64,000 nucleotides of DNA from an uncultured Desulfobacteraceae bacterium (GTDB lineage: Bacteria > Desulfobacterota > Desulfobacteria > Desulfobacterales > UBA5852). The position numbers were made by a program, and so were the translations under genes. The stretch is taken from positions 62,001 to 126,000 of the forward strand of contig CAJXSL010000008.1 in the NCBI GenBank assembly GCA_913060875.1, written 5' to 3'. Below, piece by piece: positions 35,937 to 44,048 of the stretch. The notes beneath the pieces are model-generated. The model saw nothing but the letters and a program-made list of their open reading frames with translations, was not told the origin of the DNA and did no database searches. Position 1 is the stretch's first letter, and every line of letters begins with the position of its first letter.

Positions 35937-37904
35937 ATGGAAAAGAAGAAAATCGTCTCCAAGAAGGAGATCGTCACCAAGGACGTCACCATTTGTGAAT
36001 CCACCGCCCAGATGATCGATAAGGCCAAGCGCGACGGTGTGGAAACCGCCTTTGACCGTGCCGCGAACATGAAAGCATGTCCGATCGGGGCGGATTCGGC
36101 CTGCTGCAAACACTGCTCCATGGGGCCCTGCCGGCTGAATGCCAAATCGCCTTACGACAAGGTAGGGGTTTGCGGTGCCACCATCGACACCATCATGGCC
36201 CGCAATTTTGCCCGCATGGTGGCCTCCGGTGCTGCCGCCCATACGGATCACGGCATGAGCATGCTGGATCTCTTCCGGGAGGTGGTGAACGGTAAAATCG
36301 ATGAGTACCAGATCAAGGATGTGCATAAACTGGAGAGTGTCGCCCAGGAAATCGGCATTGAAACCGAGGGGCGCAGCGCCAAGGAAATCGCGATCGATCT
36401 CTATGAGGAACTGGAGCGGACCTATGTCCAGGTAGAGGGTGAAATTCCTTTTGCCAAACGGGTTCCCGAGAAGACCCTCGAAACCTGGCGCAAACTGGGC
36501 ATCGTTCCCCGGGGCGCCATGCGGGAGATCATGGAGCTCATGCACCGTACCCACATGGGCGTGGATCAGCATTACGAAAACATTACCAAGCAGTGCAGCC
36601 GTACCGCCCTGTCCGATGGCTGGGGCGGCTCCATGGTGGCCACCGAGATTTCCGACATTCTTTTCGGCACGCCCACCCCGGTGGCGGTGGATGTGGACAT
36701 GGGCTGCCTGAAGGAAGATCAGGTCAATATCATCGTGCACGGTCATGAGCCCAACCTGTTTGAATCCATGCTCGTGTCGGTCACGGACCCGGCGCTGGTG
36801 GAAAAAGCCAAGGCGGCCGGCGCCAAGGGCATCAACCTGCTGGGTATGTGCTGTTCCGGGGCGGAGATGCTTTCCCGTCACGGTATCCCCCATGCCGGCA
36901 ACTTCATGTCCACGGAAACCGTGCTGGTCACCGGGGCCGTAGATGCCATGTGCGTCGACGTCCAGTGCATCAAGCAGGGCCTAGTGGCCGTGGCCGATTG
37001 CTACAAGACGCCGCTGATTACCACCAACCCGCGCTGCCACATCGAGGGCGCCGAGCATGTCGAGTTCCATGAGCATGATCCCCGGGAATGCACCGATGCC
37101 ATGGTCATCAAGGCCATCAACCGGTTCGGCAACCGGACCGCCGAAATCGAAATTCCCAATAATACGAGCACCGGTGTCCACGGGTTTTCCCATGAATACA
37201 TCAATTACATGCTGGGCGGCACCTTCCGCAGTTCCTACACGCCGCTCAACGACAACATCATCAACGGCCGCATCCGCGGTGTTGCCGGGGTCGTGGGCTG
37301 CACCAACCCGCGGGTCAAGCAGGACTGGGTCCATGTTGAAATGGTCAAGGAACTGATCCGCAACGACGTCCTGGTGGTCCAGACCGGGTGTTCCCAGATC
37401 GCCCTGGCCAAGGCCGGATTGACCACGCCGGAAGCGGCGCACCTGGCCGGTCCCGGGCTCAAGGAAGTCTGTGAAACCGTGGGGATGCCGCCGGTTCTGG
37501 GACTGGGGTCCTGCGTGGACAACAGCCGCATCCTGATTGCCTGTGCGGAAATGGTGAAGACCGGCGGTTTGGGTGAAAGCATCGCCGATCTGCCCGTGGC
37601 CGGCGCGGCGCCGGAGTGGATGAGCGAGAAAGCCATCAGCATCGGGCACTACTTTGTGGCGTCCGGGGTTTTCACCGTGTTTGGCGTGACCTTCCCCATC
37701 GTGGAAGAGACCAAGTTTCACAAATACCTCTTCCAGGGACTCGAAGAATTGGGCATCGGCAAGTGGGGCTTTACCCCCGATCCCTATGAAATGGCCCGGA
37801 TGATGCTCGCCCATATCGATGCCAAGCGCAAGGCCCTCGGCATCGACAAGGCCCGCGAACGCGTCTTGATGGACATGAGCGACCGTCAGCAACTGTCGGC
37901 CTGA
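35937..37904 (+). CDS. cooS: Ni-Fe carbon monoxide dehydrogenase, catalytic subunit
   Basis: This 655-residue cytoplasmic homodimeric enzyme interconverts CO and CO2. The N-terminal cysteine cluster (C48, C56, C57, C60, C65, C79) binds the D and B [4Fe-4S] clusters. C-cluster ligands lie in IIVHGHEPN, GMCCSGAEML, QTGCSQIA and GLGSCVDNSR. The monofunctional CooS length is normal. No cooF, cooC, cooA or acetyl-CoA synthase gene adjoins it, so its electron partner and nickel insertase are elsewhere. ATG 35937 follows AGGAAAGGAG. Confidence 0.95.
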   Translation: MEKKKIVSKKEIVTKDVTICESTAQMIDKAKRDGVETAFDRAANMKACPIGADSACCKHCSMGPCRLNAKSPYDKVGVCGATIDTIMARNFARMVASGAAAHTDHGMSMLDLFREVVNGKIDEYQIKDVHKLESVAQEIGIETEGRSAKEIAIDLYEELERTYVQVEGEIPFAKRVPEKTLETWRKLGIVPRGAMREIMELMHRTHMGVDQHYENITKQCSRTALSDGWGGSMVATEISDILFGTPTPVAVDVDMGCLKEDQVNIIVHGHEPNLFESMLVSVTDPALVEKAKAAGAKGINLLGMCCSGAEMLSRHGIPHAGNFMSTETVLVTGAVDAMCVDVQCIKQGLVAVADCYKTPLITTNPRCHIEGAEHVEFHEHDPRECTDAMVIKAINRFGNRTAEIEIPNNTSTGVHGFSHEYINYMLGGTFRSSYTPLNDNIINGRIRGVAGVVGCTNPRVKQDWVHVEMVKELIRNDVLVVQTGCSQIALAKAGLTTPEAAHLAGPGLKEVCETVGMPPVLGLGSCVDNSRILIACAEMVKTGGLGESIADLPVAGAAPEWMSEKAISIGHYFVASGVFTVFGVTFPIVEETKFHKYLFQGLEELGIGKWGFTPDPYEMARMMLAHIDAKRKALGIDKARERVLMDMSDRQQLSA

Positions 37905-37935
37905 TCCCCATTACGGTCTCAATCCAACCCTAACG

Positions 37936-37974
37936 AGCAGGCGGAGCGCGGTATCGGCTCCGCCTGCTTTTTTT
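37936..37974 (+). terminator. Rho-independent terminator of cooS
   Basis: AGCAGGCGGAGC pairs perfectly with GCTCCGCCTGCT across a 9-nt loop and runs into seven T, about 30 nt after the cooS stop. Confidence 0.95.
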
Positions 37975-38096
37975 ATGTCCTGTCCCAACAGGAGCCTTGT
38001 CGCTGGCCGGCACAATGGTTATCATTTTCCCATTATTTTTGTGTGACTCAGACTCTGAGACGAAAACCTGACGGTTTCGCGGAAAATAAGATTTTA

Positions 38097-38219
38097 GACG
38101 GTTTCGTAAAAGGTCCGATATCAAGGCTTGCGAATCCTGAGGAGGGAGGCGTACTGATGTACGCCGCAGTGACGAAGGATACGCGTAACACTGATATCGG
38201 GCTTTTTACGAAACCGTTA
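38097..38219. repeat. Long hairpin repeat with GGCGTAC core, copy 2
   Basis: This is the best preserved copy. GACGGTTTCGTAAAA pairs with TTTTTACGAAACCGT at the other end, and the stem continues through CCGATATCA/TGATATCGG. The centre has GGCGTAC-tgat-GTACGCC. It ends just before the next gene's ribosome site. Confidence 0.85.
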
Positions 38220-38245
38220 AACTTCAGCCCGAAAGGTACGAACCC

Positions 38246-38596
38246 ATGATGACACTGGAAGAATTGCGCGGCAATCAGGCTATCATCGACGAGATCGACT
38301 GGAACATGACCCCGGAAGAAGCCGTGCGGCTTTATCTGGAATGGGGAAACAACTGGGCCCGGGGGGACGGTTATGTAATCGCCTCCAAGTCGGATTACAC
38401 CACCTATTTCGTGGTGAACTGCTGGCAGCGGCCCTACATCATCTATCTGATCAAGCGTAACTCCGATGAGGCTAAGGAGCTGGCCCAGTTCGAACTGCCG
38501 CAGCGGTTTGAAAAGGATGTTTGTGAACTTAAAGGGGTTTACGCCCTAGACAATGATGTCAAGGCCTGGCTCAAGGAAGAACTGGGCATCAAGTAA
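38246..38596 (+). CDS. Conserved hypothetical protein (DVU0772-like)
   Basis: This 116-residue acidic soluble protein contains MTPEEAVRLYLEWGNNW and LPQRFEKDVCELKGVYAL. It resembles a small family I recall as DVU0772-like, limited to sulfate reducers and relatives, with no known function. ATG 38246 follows CGAAAGG. It lies between the cooS terminator and a leftward sigma-54 activator, flanked by large repeats on both sides. Confidence 0.65.
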   Translation: MMTLEELRGNQAIIDEIDWNMTPEEAVRLYLEWGNNWARGDGYVIASKSDYTTYFVVNCWQRPYIIYLIKRNSDEAKELAQFELPQRFEKDVCELKGVYALDNDVKAWLKEELGIK

Positions 38597-38663
38597 AAGG
38601 CCTCAAAAATCTTTCAGAAGACTGGCCGGGCGGCGCCATTCCAGCAGGATTCTTACGCCTTCT

Positions 38664-38815
38664 AATTAGTGTCCGTCCATAAAGGGTAGATATTGGTTCC
38701 TGGCAAGGCCCGAGCGCGTTTTAAACCGGAGGAATAGCCCGCTATTGCGAGGATTGAAAACGCGCGAGAACGCCGCCAGGGGCAGAAAGATGCCATTTAG
38801 GGATGGGCACTAATT
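38664..38815. repeat. Cruciform-like inverted element
   Basis: AATTAGTGTCCGTCCATAAA at the left pairs with ATTTAGGGATGGGCACTAATT at the right. GAGCGCGTTTT pairs with AAAACGCGC inside, and AATAGC-cc-GCTATT forms the tip. The right arm overlaps the last codons and TAG stop of the leftward activator gene. Confidence 0.75.
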
Positions 38816-40171
38816 ATCTTCGGCCGCCAGGTCCGGATGCTCGTTTAAGAAGCGGTACAGGGTGGCCCGACCCACGCCCAGCAGGCGGGCAGCCCTGGAT
38901 TTGTTGCCGGCGGTCTGGGCCAGGGCCCGCCGCACGGTGGCCTGGTTCAGTTTGCGGGTGGGGCCGCGCCGCAGGGTTTCACGACGGGACGCGCGGATTT
39001 CCATGGGCAGGTCATCCTTGGTGATGATGCGCCCACTGGATTTTACCAGGGCAAACTGGATGGCATTCTGCAGCTCCCGGACATTGCCGGGCCAGGTATA
39101 GTCCATGAGAAGCGACATGGCTTCTTTGGCGATGCGCAGCGGGTTCTGATTATGCTTGACCGCGGCTTCGTGCATGAAATGGTTGACCAGCAGCGGGATA
39201 TCGGTACGCCGCTCGCGCAATGTCGGGATGTAGATGGGGATGACACTCAGGCGGTAATATAAGTCTTCCCGGAAGTTCTTGCGCCGAACCTCTTCTTTGA
39301 GGTCCTTGTTGGTGGCACTGATCACCTTGACGTCCACGGCGATCGTTTTTTCCCCCCCCACCCGTTCGAGGGTGCCCTCCTGCAGAAACCGAAGCAGCTT
39401 TACCTGCATGTTCTTGGACAACTCCGCCACTTCATCCAGGAAGATGGTCCCCCGGTCGGCCAGCTCGAAACGTCCCTTTTTGTCCCGGATGGCGCCGGTA
39501 AAAGCCCCCTTGACGTGCCCGAACAATTCGCTTTCGATCAACCCCTCCGGCAGCGCCCCGCAGTTGATGGGCACAAAAGGCGTTCCGGCCCGGCGGCTTT
39601 CATTGTGGATGGCATTGGCCACCAATTCTTTGCCGGTGCCGGTTTCCCCGAAAATATGGACCGGGTAGTCGTAGGCGGCCACATCGCTGATTTGCTGGAA
39701 CACCTGCAGCATTTTCGCGTCCCGGCCGACAATGTTGGAGAATTGGCTCAGGTTGCCGGACTGCAGCTGCAAGCGCAATTCGTCGGTAATATCGCGAAAC
39801 AGGGCCAGGACGCCGACATCCTGCCCGGAAGCATCCCGCATCATGGTTACGTTCATTTCGATGCGGCGGGTTTCGCAGGTTTTGGTGGTGATATTGAGGG
39901 TGTATTCTTTTTTGTCGACCGCCGGGGACGGCAGTTCGCTGTGGTCGCAGAAGGAGCAGCGCTCCCCGCAAAAGGGCGCGCCGAAGGCATCATGGCAGTC
40001 CCGGCCGAGAATTTCTTCCCGGCTGAATCCGGTGATCAGCTCGGCCTGGTGATTGAAGAAGAAAATCCGCCGCTTCAGGTCGTGGGCGATGACCCCTTCC
40101 TTGAGATTGTCGAGAATGCGGGCCAGGTTCTCACGGGGGGCCAGAATTCGGTTCAGGTTGGTTTCCGACAT
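38810..40171 (-). CDS. Sigma-54-dependent activator with cysteine-rich PAS domain
   Basis: This is a 453-residue regulator with the same plan as the 14560 gene: PAS (about 15-125), AAA+ domain with GETGTGKE Walker A and TIFLDEVAE Walker B, canonical GAFTGA loop, and Fis-type HTH (NKSRAARLLGVGRATLYRFL). PAS cysteines are C59, C68, C72, C75 and C99, a different spacing from the paralogue. ATG 40171 follows AAGAAGG and is preferred to a TTG six codons earlier. Its target may be cooS, whose leader carries a sigma-54 promoter, by proximity only. Confidence 0.9.
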   Translation of the reverse strand: MSETNLNRILAPRENLARILDNLKEGVIAHDLKRRIFFFNHQAELITGFSREEILGRDCHDAFGAPFCGERCSFCDHSELPSPAVDKKEYTLNITTKTCETRRIEMNVTMMRDASGQDVGVLALFRDITDELRLQLQSGNLSQFSNIVGRDAKMLQVFQQISDVAAYDYPVHIFGETGTGKELVANAIHNESRRAGTPFVPINCGALPEGLIESELFGHVKGAFTGAIRDKKGRFELADRGTIFLDEVAELSKNMQVKLLRFLQEGTLERVGGEKTIAVDVKVISATNKDLKEEVRRKNFREDLYYRLSVIPIYIPTLRERRTDIPLLVNHFMHEAAVKHNQNPLRIAKEAMSLLMDYTWPGNVRELQNAIQFALVKSSGRIITKDDLPMEIRASRRETLRRGPTRKLNQATVRRALAQTAGNKSRAARLLGVGRATLYRFLNEHPDLAAEDN

Positions 40172-40273
40172 GGGCCTTCTTATCTGCAACGAGAAGTCAA
40201 TATGACCTATGCATAATGCATCCGGTGGGGAATGTCAAACGATATAGGAAATCAGATCAAGAGGTTACAAGTT

Positions 40274-41014
40274 TTATAGCCGACAGGGCAGGCGGCGGTT
40301 CAGGCGAATTTCCTTAAGGTCGATATGGACGTCATAGGCCAGAACCTCCAGGCCCCGGGCCACGGCTTCCCGCAGGGCGCGTCCGTAGGCGGGATCGATG
40401 TCGTCGGCCGGCTGGAACGCATGGGCATCCATGCGCTGGATAAAATAGAACATGACACTGCGCCGGCCCGGGCCCAGCTGGTCCGTGAGCTCGTGAATGT
40501 GCTTCAACCCCCGGCTGGTGACGGCGTCCGGAAAGCGTGCGAGGCCGTCGCGGACCATGGTGCAGTTTTTGATCTCCACGTGGCAGGTGCCGCGCTTCTC
40601 GTCTTTCAGCAAAAGATCGACCCGGGAATTGTTTCCCATCCTGACTTCGGGCTTCATCTGGGCGTAACCGCTTAAATCCGCCACCTGGCCGGTCTGGACC
40701 GCGTGTTTGACCAGGCGGTTGGGCATCAGGGTATTCACCCCCACCAGGGAATCCGGCATTTGGATGAGCTCCCAGGTATATTTCAATTTGCGCTTGGGGT
40801 TGTCGTGCACCGAGAGGAAAACCGGTTGGCCCGGTTCGCAGCAGTCCTTCATGCTGCCGGTGTTCGGGCAGTGGGCGGTCACCGTGGTGCCGTCTTCCAG
40901 GGCCACATCCGCCAGAAAGCGTTTATAGCGTTTGAGCAGGGTTCCCCGGACCAGCGGGGGCCAGGCCAGCCCCGGGGGCTCGGCGGCCTCGCTTTTCTGC
41001 TGGGCGTCCGTCAT
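40274..41014 (-). CDS. sfsA: SfsA family DNA-binding protein/nuclease
   Basis: This SfsA-family protein of about 246 residues contains RYKRFLADVALEDG, HCPNTGSMKDCC, YTWELIQMP and RVDLLLKDEKRGTCHVEIKNCT, all typical. Known members bind DNA and have a predicted nuclease fold; the old sugar-fermentation role is indirect. The start (GTG 41017 or ATG 41014) overlaps the mobB stop. Confidence 0.9.
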   Translation of the reverse strand: MTDAQQKSEAAEPPGLAWPPLVRGTLLKRYKRFLADVALEDGTTVTAHCPNTGSMKDCCEPGQPVFLSVHDNPKRKLKYTWELIQMPDSLVGVNTLMPNRLVKHAVQTGQVADLSGYAQMKPEVRMGNNSRVDLLLKDEKRGTCHVEIKNCTMVRDGLARFPDAVTSRGLKHIHELTDQLGPGRRSVMFYFIQRMDAHAFQPADDIDPAYGRALREAVARGLEVLAYDVHIDLKEIRLNRRLPCRL

Positions 41015-41565
41015 CACGCGTCGGGAGAAGCGGTCGGGGTGAGGTAGCGCGACTCGATCAGGTCGGCCAGGGCCGGGATGTCTTCCAGGCCGAAAACCGC
41101 AAAGCCGTTGGCGGCCCCGGGGGTGAGGGGGACGTCCGTCACCAGGGCGAACAGATCGGGGTCTTCGAGAAAGAGCGGGTTGGCGTGCACGGCATGCCGC
41201 AGCACTTCCACCTTGGGCATGCGTGCGGACTTGAACCCTTCGGCAATGATCAGGTCCACGCCCACGCCGCTTATCATCCGGCGGGCATCTTCCAGCCGTT
41301 CAATCGGGGTGTTGACGACCATGGCGACTTTGTCGGGTCCGGCTACGGCGGTAACGTCCGCGCCGGCCTGCTGATGGCGCCAGCTGTCTTTGCCTTCGCG
41401 GTCGATGGCAAACCCATGGTGGGCATGTTTGATCGTGCCGACTCTGTAACCGCGGCGTTTCAGTTCAGGCAGCAGTTTTTCGATCATCGTGGTCTTGCCG
41501 GCATCGGAAAACCCCACCACCGTGATGATCGGTGTCGGGGCGTTCATGTCATTGGATGTGGTCAT
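41014..41565 (-). CDS. mobB: Molybdopterin-guanine dinucleotide biosynthesis protein B
   Basis: This 183-residue GTP-binding P-loop protein assists attachment of GMP to molybdopterin. The P-loop is GFSDAGKTT (about 18-26). GTIKHAHHGF and the DLIIAEGFK motif are family marks. It is consistent with the molybdopterin oxidoreductase encoded 3 kb away. Confidence 0.9.
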   Translation of the reverse strand: MTTSNDMNAPTPIITVVGFSDAGKTTMIEKLLPELKRRGYRVGTIKHAHHGFAIDREGKDSWRHQQAGADVTAVAGPDKVAMVVNTPIERLEDARRMISGVGVDLIIAEGFKSARMPKVEVLRHAVHANPLFLEDPDLFALVTDVPLTPGAANGFAVFGLEDIPALADLIESRYLTPTASPDA

Positions 41566-41674
41566 AATGCATTTGTCGCCGGCGAACCGGCGATTCTCCC
41601 TTCAGGCGGTTGAAATGGCAGGCGCAGACTATGCGTGAATGCCCGGGTTGTCAAGATCGATGGCATCACTCGGG

Positions 41675-42718
41675 CTAGGCTCCCCGGCGTTTGGTTCCCA
41701 TGATGGCTTTATAGGCTTCAGAAAGGCGCACAAAGTCGCTGTGACGCCCCCCCTGGTCCGGATGCATGGTCATGGCTTTTTGGCGGAACAGCCGTGAAAA
41801 GTCCCGCCGGTTCATTTTGCGCAGGGCTGCTTCCCCCACGCCGAAAATCCGGCTGGCCTCCGCATGGGACACCGTCTGCTGCGGTGACGGCCAGCGGTGG
41901 CGGCGGTGGGCATTGCGGAACTGGTTGAAAAGGTTTTCCAGAAAATCCGTGTGCCCGTAATCCAGATCGAAATACAGGGTCAGATAACGTACGAGGTAGT
42001 CCTGCAGATGGTCGCGCATGGGCATGCCGGACCAGAAGGCCGCATCCTGGTTGAGGCGGCAGATTTCCTGAAGGAAATAGGCATCCACCGCTTCCTGGTC
42101 CAGGGCCTGGGGCATGGTCTTGGCGCACAACTCGCTGAAAAAGCGCTGCAGGTCGAAGATCACGTAGATATAAGCCTTGCGCTCGTGGGCCTTCAGAATC
42201 CGTTCGGACTGGAGGAAATACTGTTCGATTTCGTCCCGGGACCGGTCGCGCACGGGCCTGAAAATTTTTTTCGGGACCCGGCCGATGGGGCCCTGGTCCA
42301 TCCGGCCGAAACGCAGGAAATGCATCCGGCGCTTGTCGAAAAGATGCACCGGTTGCCGCCGGGCGGATGCGGCTGTTTCCGTAGCCCCCTGGCGCCGGCG
42401 AAAGCTGCCGACAGCATAACGGATGTCTTCATCCACGAAGGGCCACAGCAAATCGTCCAGTTCGTCCGGGCCGGGATGGCCCCCGCGGCTTCGGATCTCC
42501 TCTTCGAGATCCGGATCGATGTAGTAGGCGCGTCCGCCCGGATAGACGATGTGTTCGGCAGGATCGCCTCCCAGGTCCACAAGATTGCGGCTGCGGTAGC
42601 AGTCCCCGTCCCAGTAGGACTCCCGGATCATGAAGCGGTACCATCGTTTTTCGGGAACGGCGGCCAGGTACATGGTGGTTCCATCCCGCACAGGGGTGTT
42701 GGCGATTTCCCCCGCCAT
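41675..42718 (-). CDS. Protein with C-terminal J-domain
   Basis: This protein of about 347 residues has a C-terminal (about 280-345) J-domain: a helix (RLFRQKAMTM) followed by HPDQGGRHSDFVRLSEAYKAIM. J-domains stimulate Hsp70/DnaK ATPase. The first 270 residues are of unknown fold, rich in Arg, Tyr and Asp. No zinc finger or Gly/Phe region is present, so it is not DnaJ. A TTG, ATG 42718 or the later ATG 42673 could be the start. Confidence 0.75.
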   Translation of the reverse strand: MAGEIANTPVRDGTTMYLAAVPEKRWYRFMIRESYWDGDCYRSRNLVDLGGDPAEHIVYPGGRAYYIDPDLEEEIRSRGGHPGPDELDDLLWPFVDEDIRYAVGSFRRRQGATETAASARRQPVHLFDKRRMHFLRFGRMDQGPIGRVPKKIFRPVRDRSRDEIEQYFLQSERILKAHERKAYIYVIFDLQRFFSELCAKTMPQALDQEAVDAYFLQEICRLNQDAAFWSGMPMRDHLQDYLVRYLTLYFDLDYGHTDFLENLFNQFRNAHRRHRWPSPQQTVSHAEASRIFGVGEAALRKMNRRDFSRLFRQKAMTMHPDQGGRHSDFVRLSEAYKAIMGTKRRGA

Positions 42719-42795
42719 GCACGGCAAGGCGGGCGTCGTCGGTTGTCTTCCGGATCAACGTAAATTTACATGCCAATTGCCATGAAAGGGTCGGG

Positions 42796-43296
42796 TCAGG
42801 CAAGGGCCTGGAGCGCCGCATCATAGTCCGGCTCGTCGGCGATCTCGGGGACAAGCTGGTTGTAGGCCACACGGCCGTTTTCATCCACGACCACCACCGC
42901 CCGTGCGAAAAGACCCTGGAGGGGGCTGTCGGTGATGCGCACCCCGTAGCGGTCGCCGAATTCGTTATGGCGAAAGGCCGAAGCCGATACGACCTTTTCG
43001 AGACCTTCGGCCCCGCAGAAGCGGGCATGGGCAAAGGGCAGGTCCATGGAGATGCAGACTGCCACCGCGTTGTCCCGGCTGCTGATTTCGGCATTGAACC
43101 GGCGCACGGACATGGCGCAGGTGGGGGTGTCGAGACTCGGGAAGATATTCAGCACGACTTTTTTCCCGGCGTAGTCTTTAAGAGAGATCTCCTGCAGTTC
43201 TTTGTCCACCAGGGTGAAGTCGGGGGCGGCTTCGCCCACGGCGGGCAGGTTGCCGCTGGTTTGAACGGGATTGCCTTTGAGGGTTACTTGGGCCAT
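42796..43296 (-). CDS. tpx: Thiol peroxidase (atypical 2-Cys peroxiredoxin)
   Basis: This 166-residue peroxiredoxin detoxifies H2O2 and lipid peroxides. The peroxidatic cysteine is C60 in DTPTCAMSVRRF and the resolving cysteine is C94 in ARFCGAEG. It has normal Tpx length. ATG 43296 follows GAGGAGG. It would be reduced by thioredoxin or glutaredoxin. Confidence 0.94.
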   Translation of the reverse strand: MAQVTLKGNPVQTSGNLPAVGEAAPDFTLVDKELQEISLKDYAGKKVVLNIFPSLDTPTCAMSVRRFNAEISSRDNAVAVCISMDLPFAHARFCGAEGLEKVVSASAFRHNEFGDRYGVRITDSPLQGLFARAVVVVDENGRVAYNQLVPEIADEPDYDAALQALA

Positions 43297-43313
43297 GTGT
43301 TCCTCCTCGTAAG

Positions 43314-43437
43314 GTTATGCAAAACGTCCAATCTCGGCGTTGCGCTTCATTTCGAAGTCACTGCGGCGTACAAATGTACGCCTCGCTCCTCAAAATTCGC
43401 GCGCCTTGAGCTTGGCGCGTTTTTCATAACCTTACCG
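43314..43437. repeat. Long hairpin repeat with GGCGTAC core, copy 3
   Basis: GTTATGCAAAACG pairs with CGTTTTTCATAAC at the other end. The core is GGCGTAC-aaat-GTACGCC. It lies directly upstream of tpx, so the tpx promoter must lie in it or beyond it. Confidence 0.8.
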
Positions 43438-43541
43438 AAAATGTTTTTTTTATTAATTCTCGTTGACGGATGTAAATTGCGTACACCCTAAAATCATAAG
43501 ACCGTTTGGCGGGAAATAAAGCGCCGGGGCGCAATCGGTTG

Positions 43542-44048
43542 TTAGGTGGGACACTGGTCCGGATCTTCGTCGCAGGCGGTTTCCTGCTGTTTTTCCGCCA
43601 GGCGGGCCTTGCGGCGGGCCCGGGCCATGCGGTGGCGGCGCTGCTGCTGTTCGTCTTCCAGAAGCAGTTCCGGAATCGGGGTGGGGTGACCGGCCGCGTC
43701 CAGGGCCACGAAGGTGAGATAGGCCGAGGCCACGTGCTGGATCTTGCCGCTCAGGAGGTCTTCGGTTTCCGCCCGCACGCCCACTTCCATGGAGGTCCGG
43801 CCGGCTAGGTTGACGCTGGCCTTGAGCATCAGCAGGTTGCCCACAAAGGCCGGGTGGATGAAGTCCAGGCGGTCGATGGAGGCCGTCACCACGTTGCGGC
43901 GGGCATGGCGGAAGGCGGCCACGCCGGCGGCGCTGTCGATATGCTTCATGATGACGCCGCCGTGGATGTTGCCGGCCGGGTTGGCATCCTCCGGCAGCAG
44001 GAAATGGGTCAGGATGGATTGGCTGGCCGATTGGGGTTTGGGTTTCAT
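43542..44048 (-). CDS. Acyl-CoA thioesterase, YciA-like hotdog
   Basis: This 168-residue hotdog-fold hydrolase contains LPEDANPAGNIHGGVIMKHIDSAAGVAA, where the Asn/His/Asp set typical of the YciA/acyl-CoA hydrolase group is visible, and an extended basic tail. It releases CoA from acyl-CoAs; the chain length is unknown. Its ATG overlaps the molybdoenzyme stop (ATGA). Confidence 0.85.
   Translation of the reverse strand: MKPKPQSASQSILTHFLLPEDANPAGNIHGGVIMKHIDSAAGVAAFRHARRNVVTASIDRLDFIHPAFVGNLLMLKASVNLAGRTSMEVGVRAETEDLLSGKIQHVASAYLTFVALDAAGHPTPIPELLLEDEQQQRRHRMARARRKARLAEKQQETACDEDPDQCPT

Noticed and set aside
36981..37892. Long open frame antisense to cooS
   Set aside because: It lies wholly opposite a clear cooS gene. 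High GC codon use creates such mirror frames, and its translation resembles no protein.
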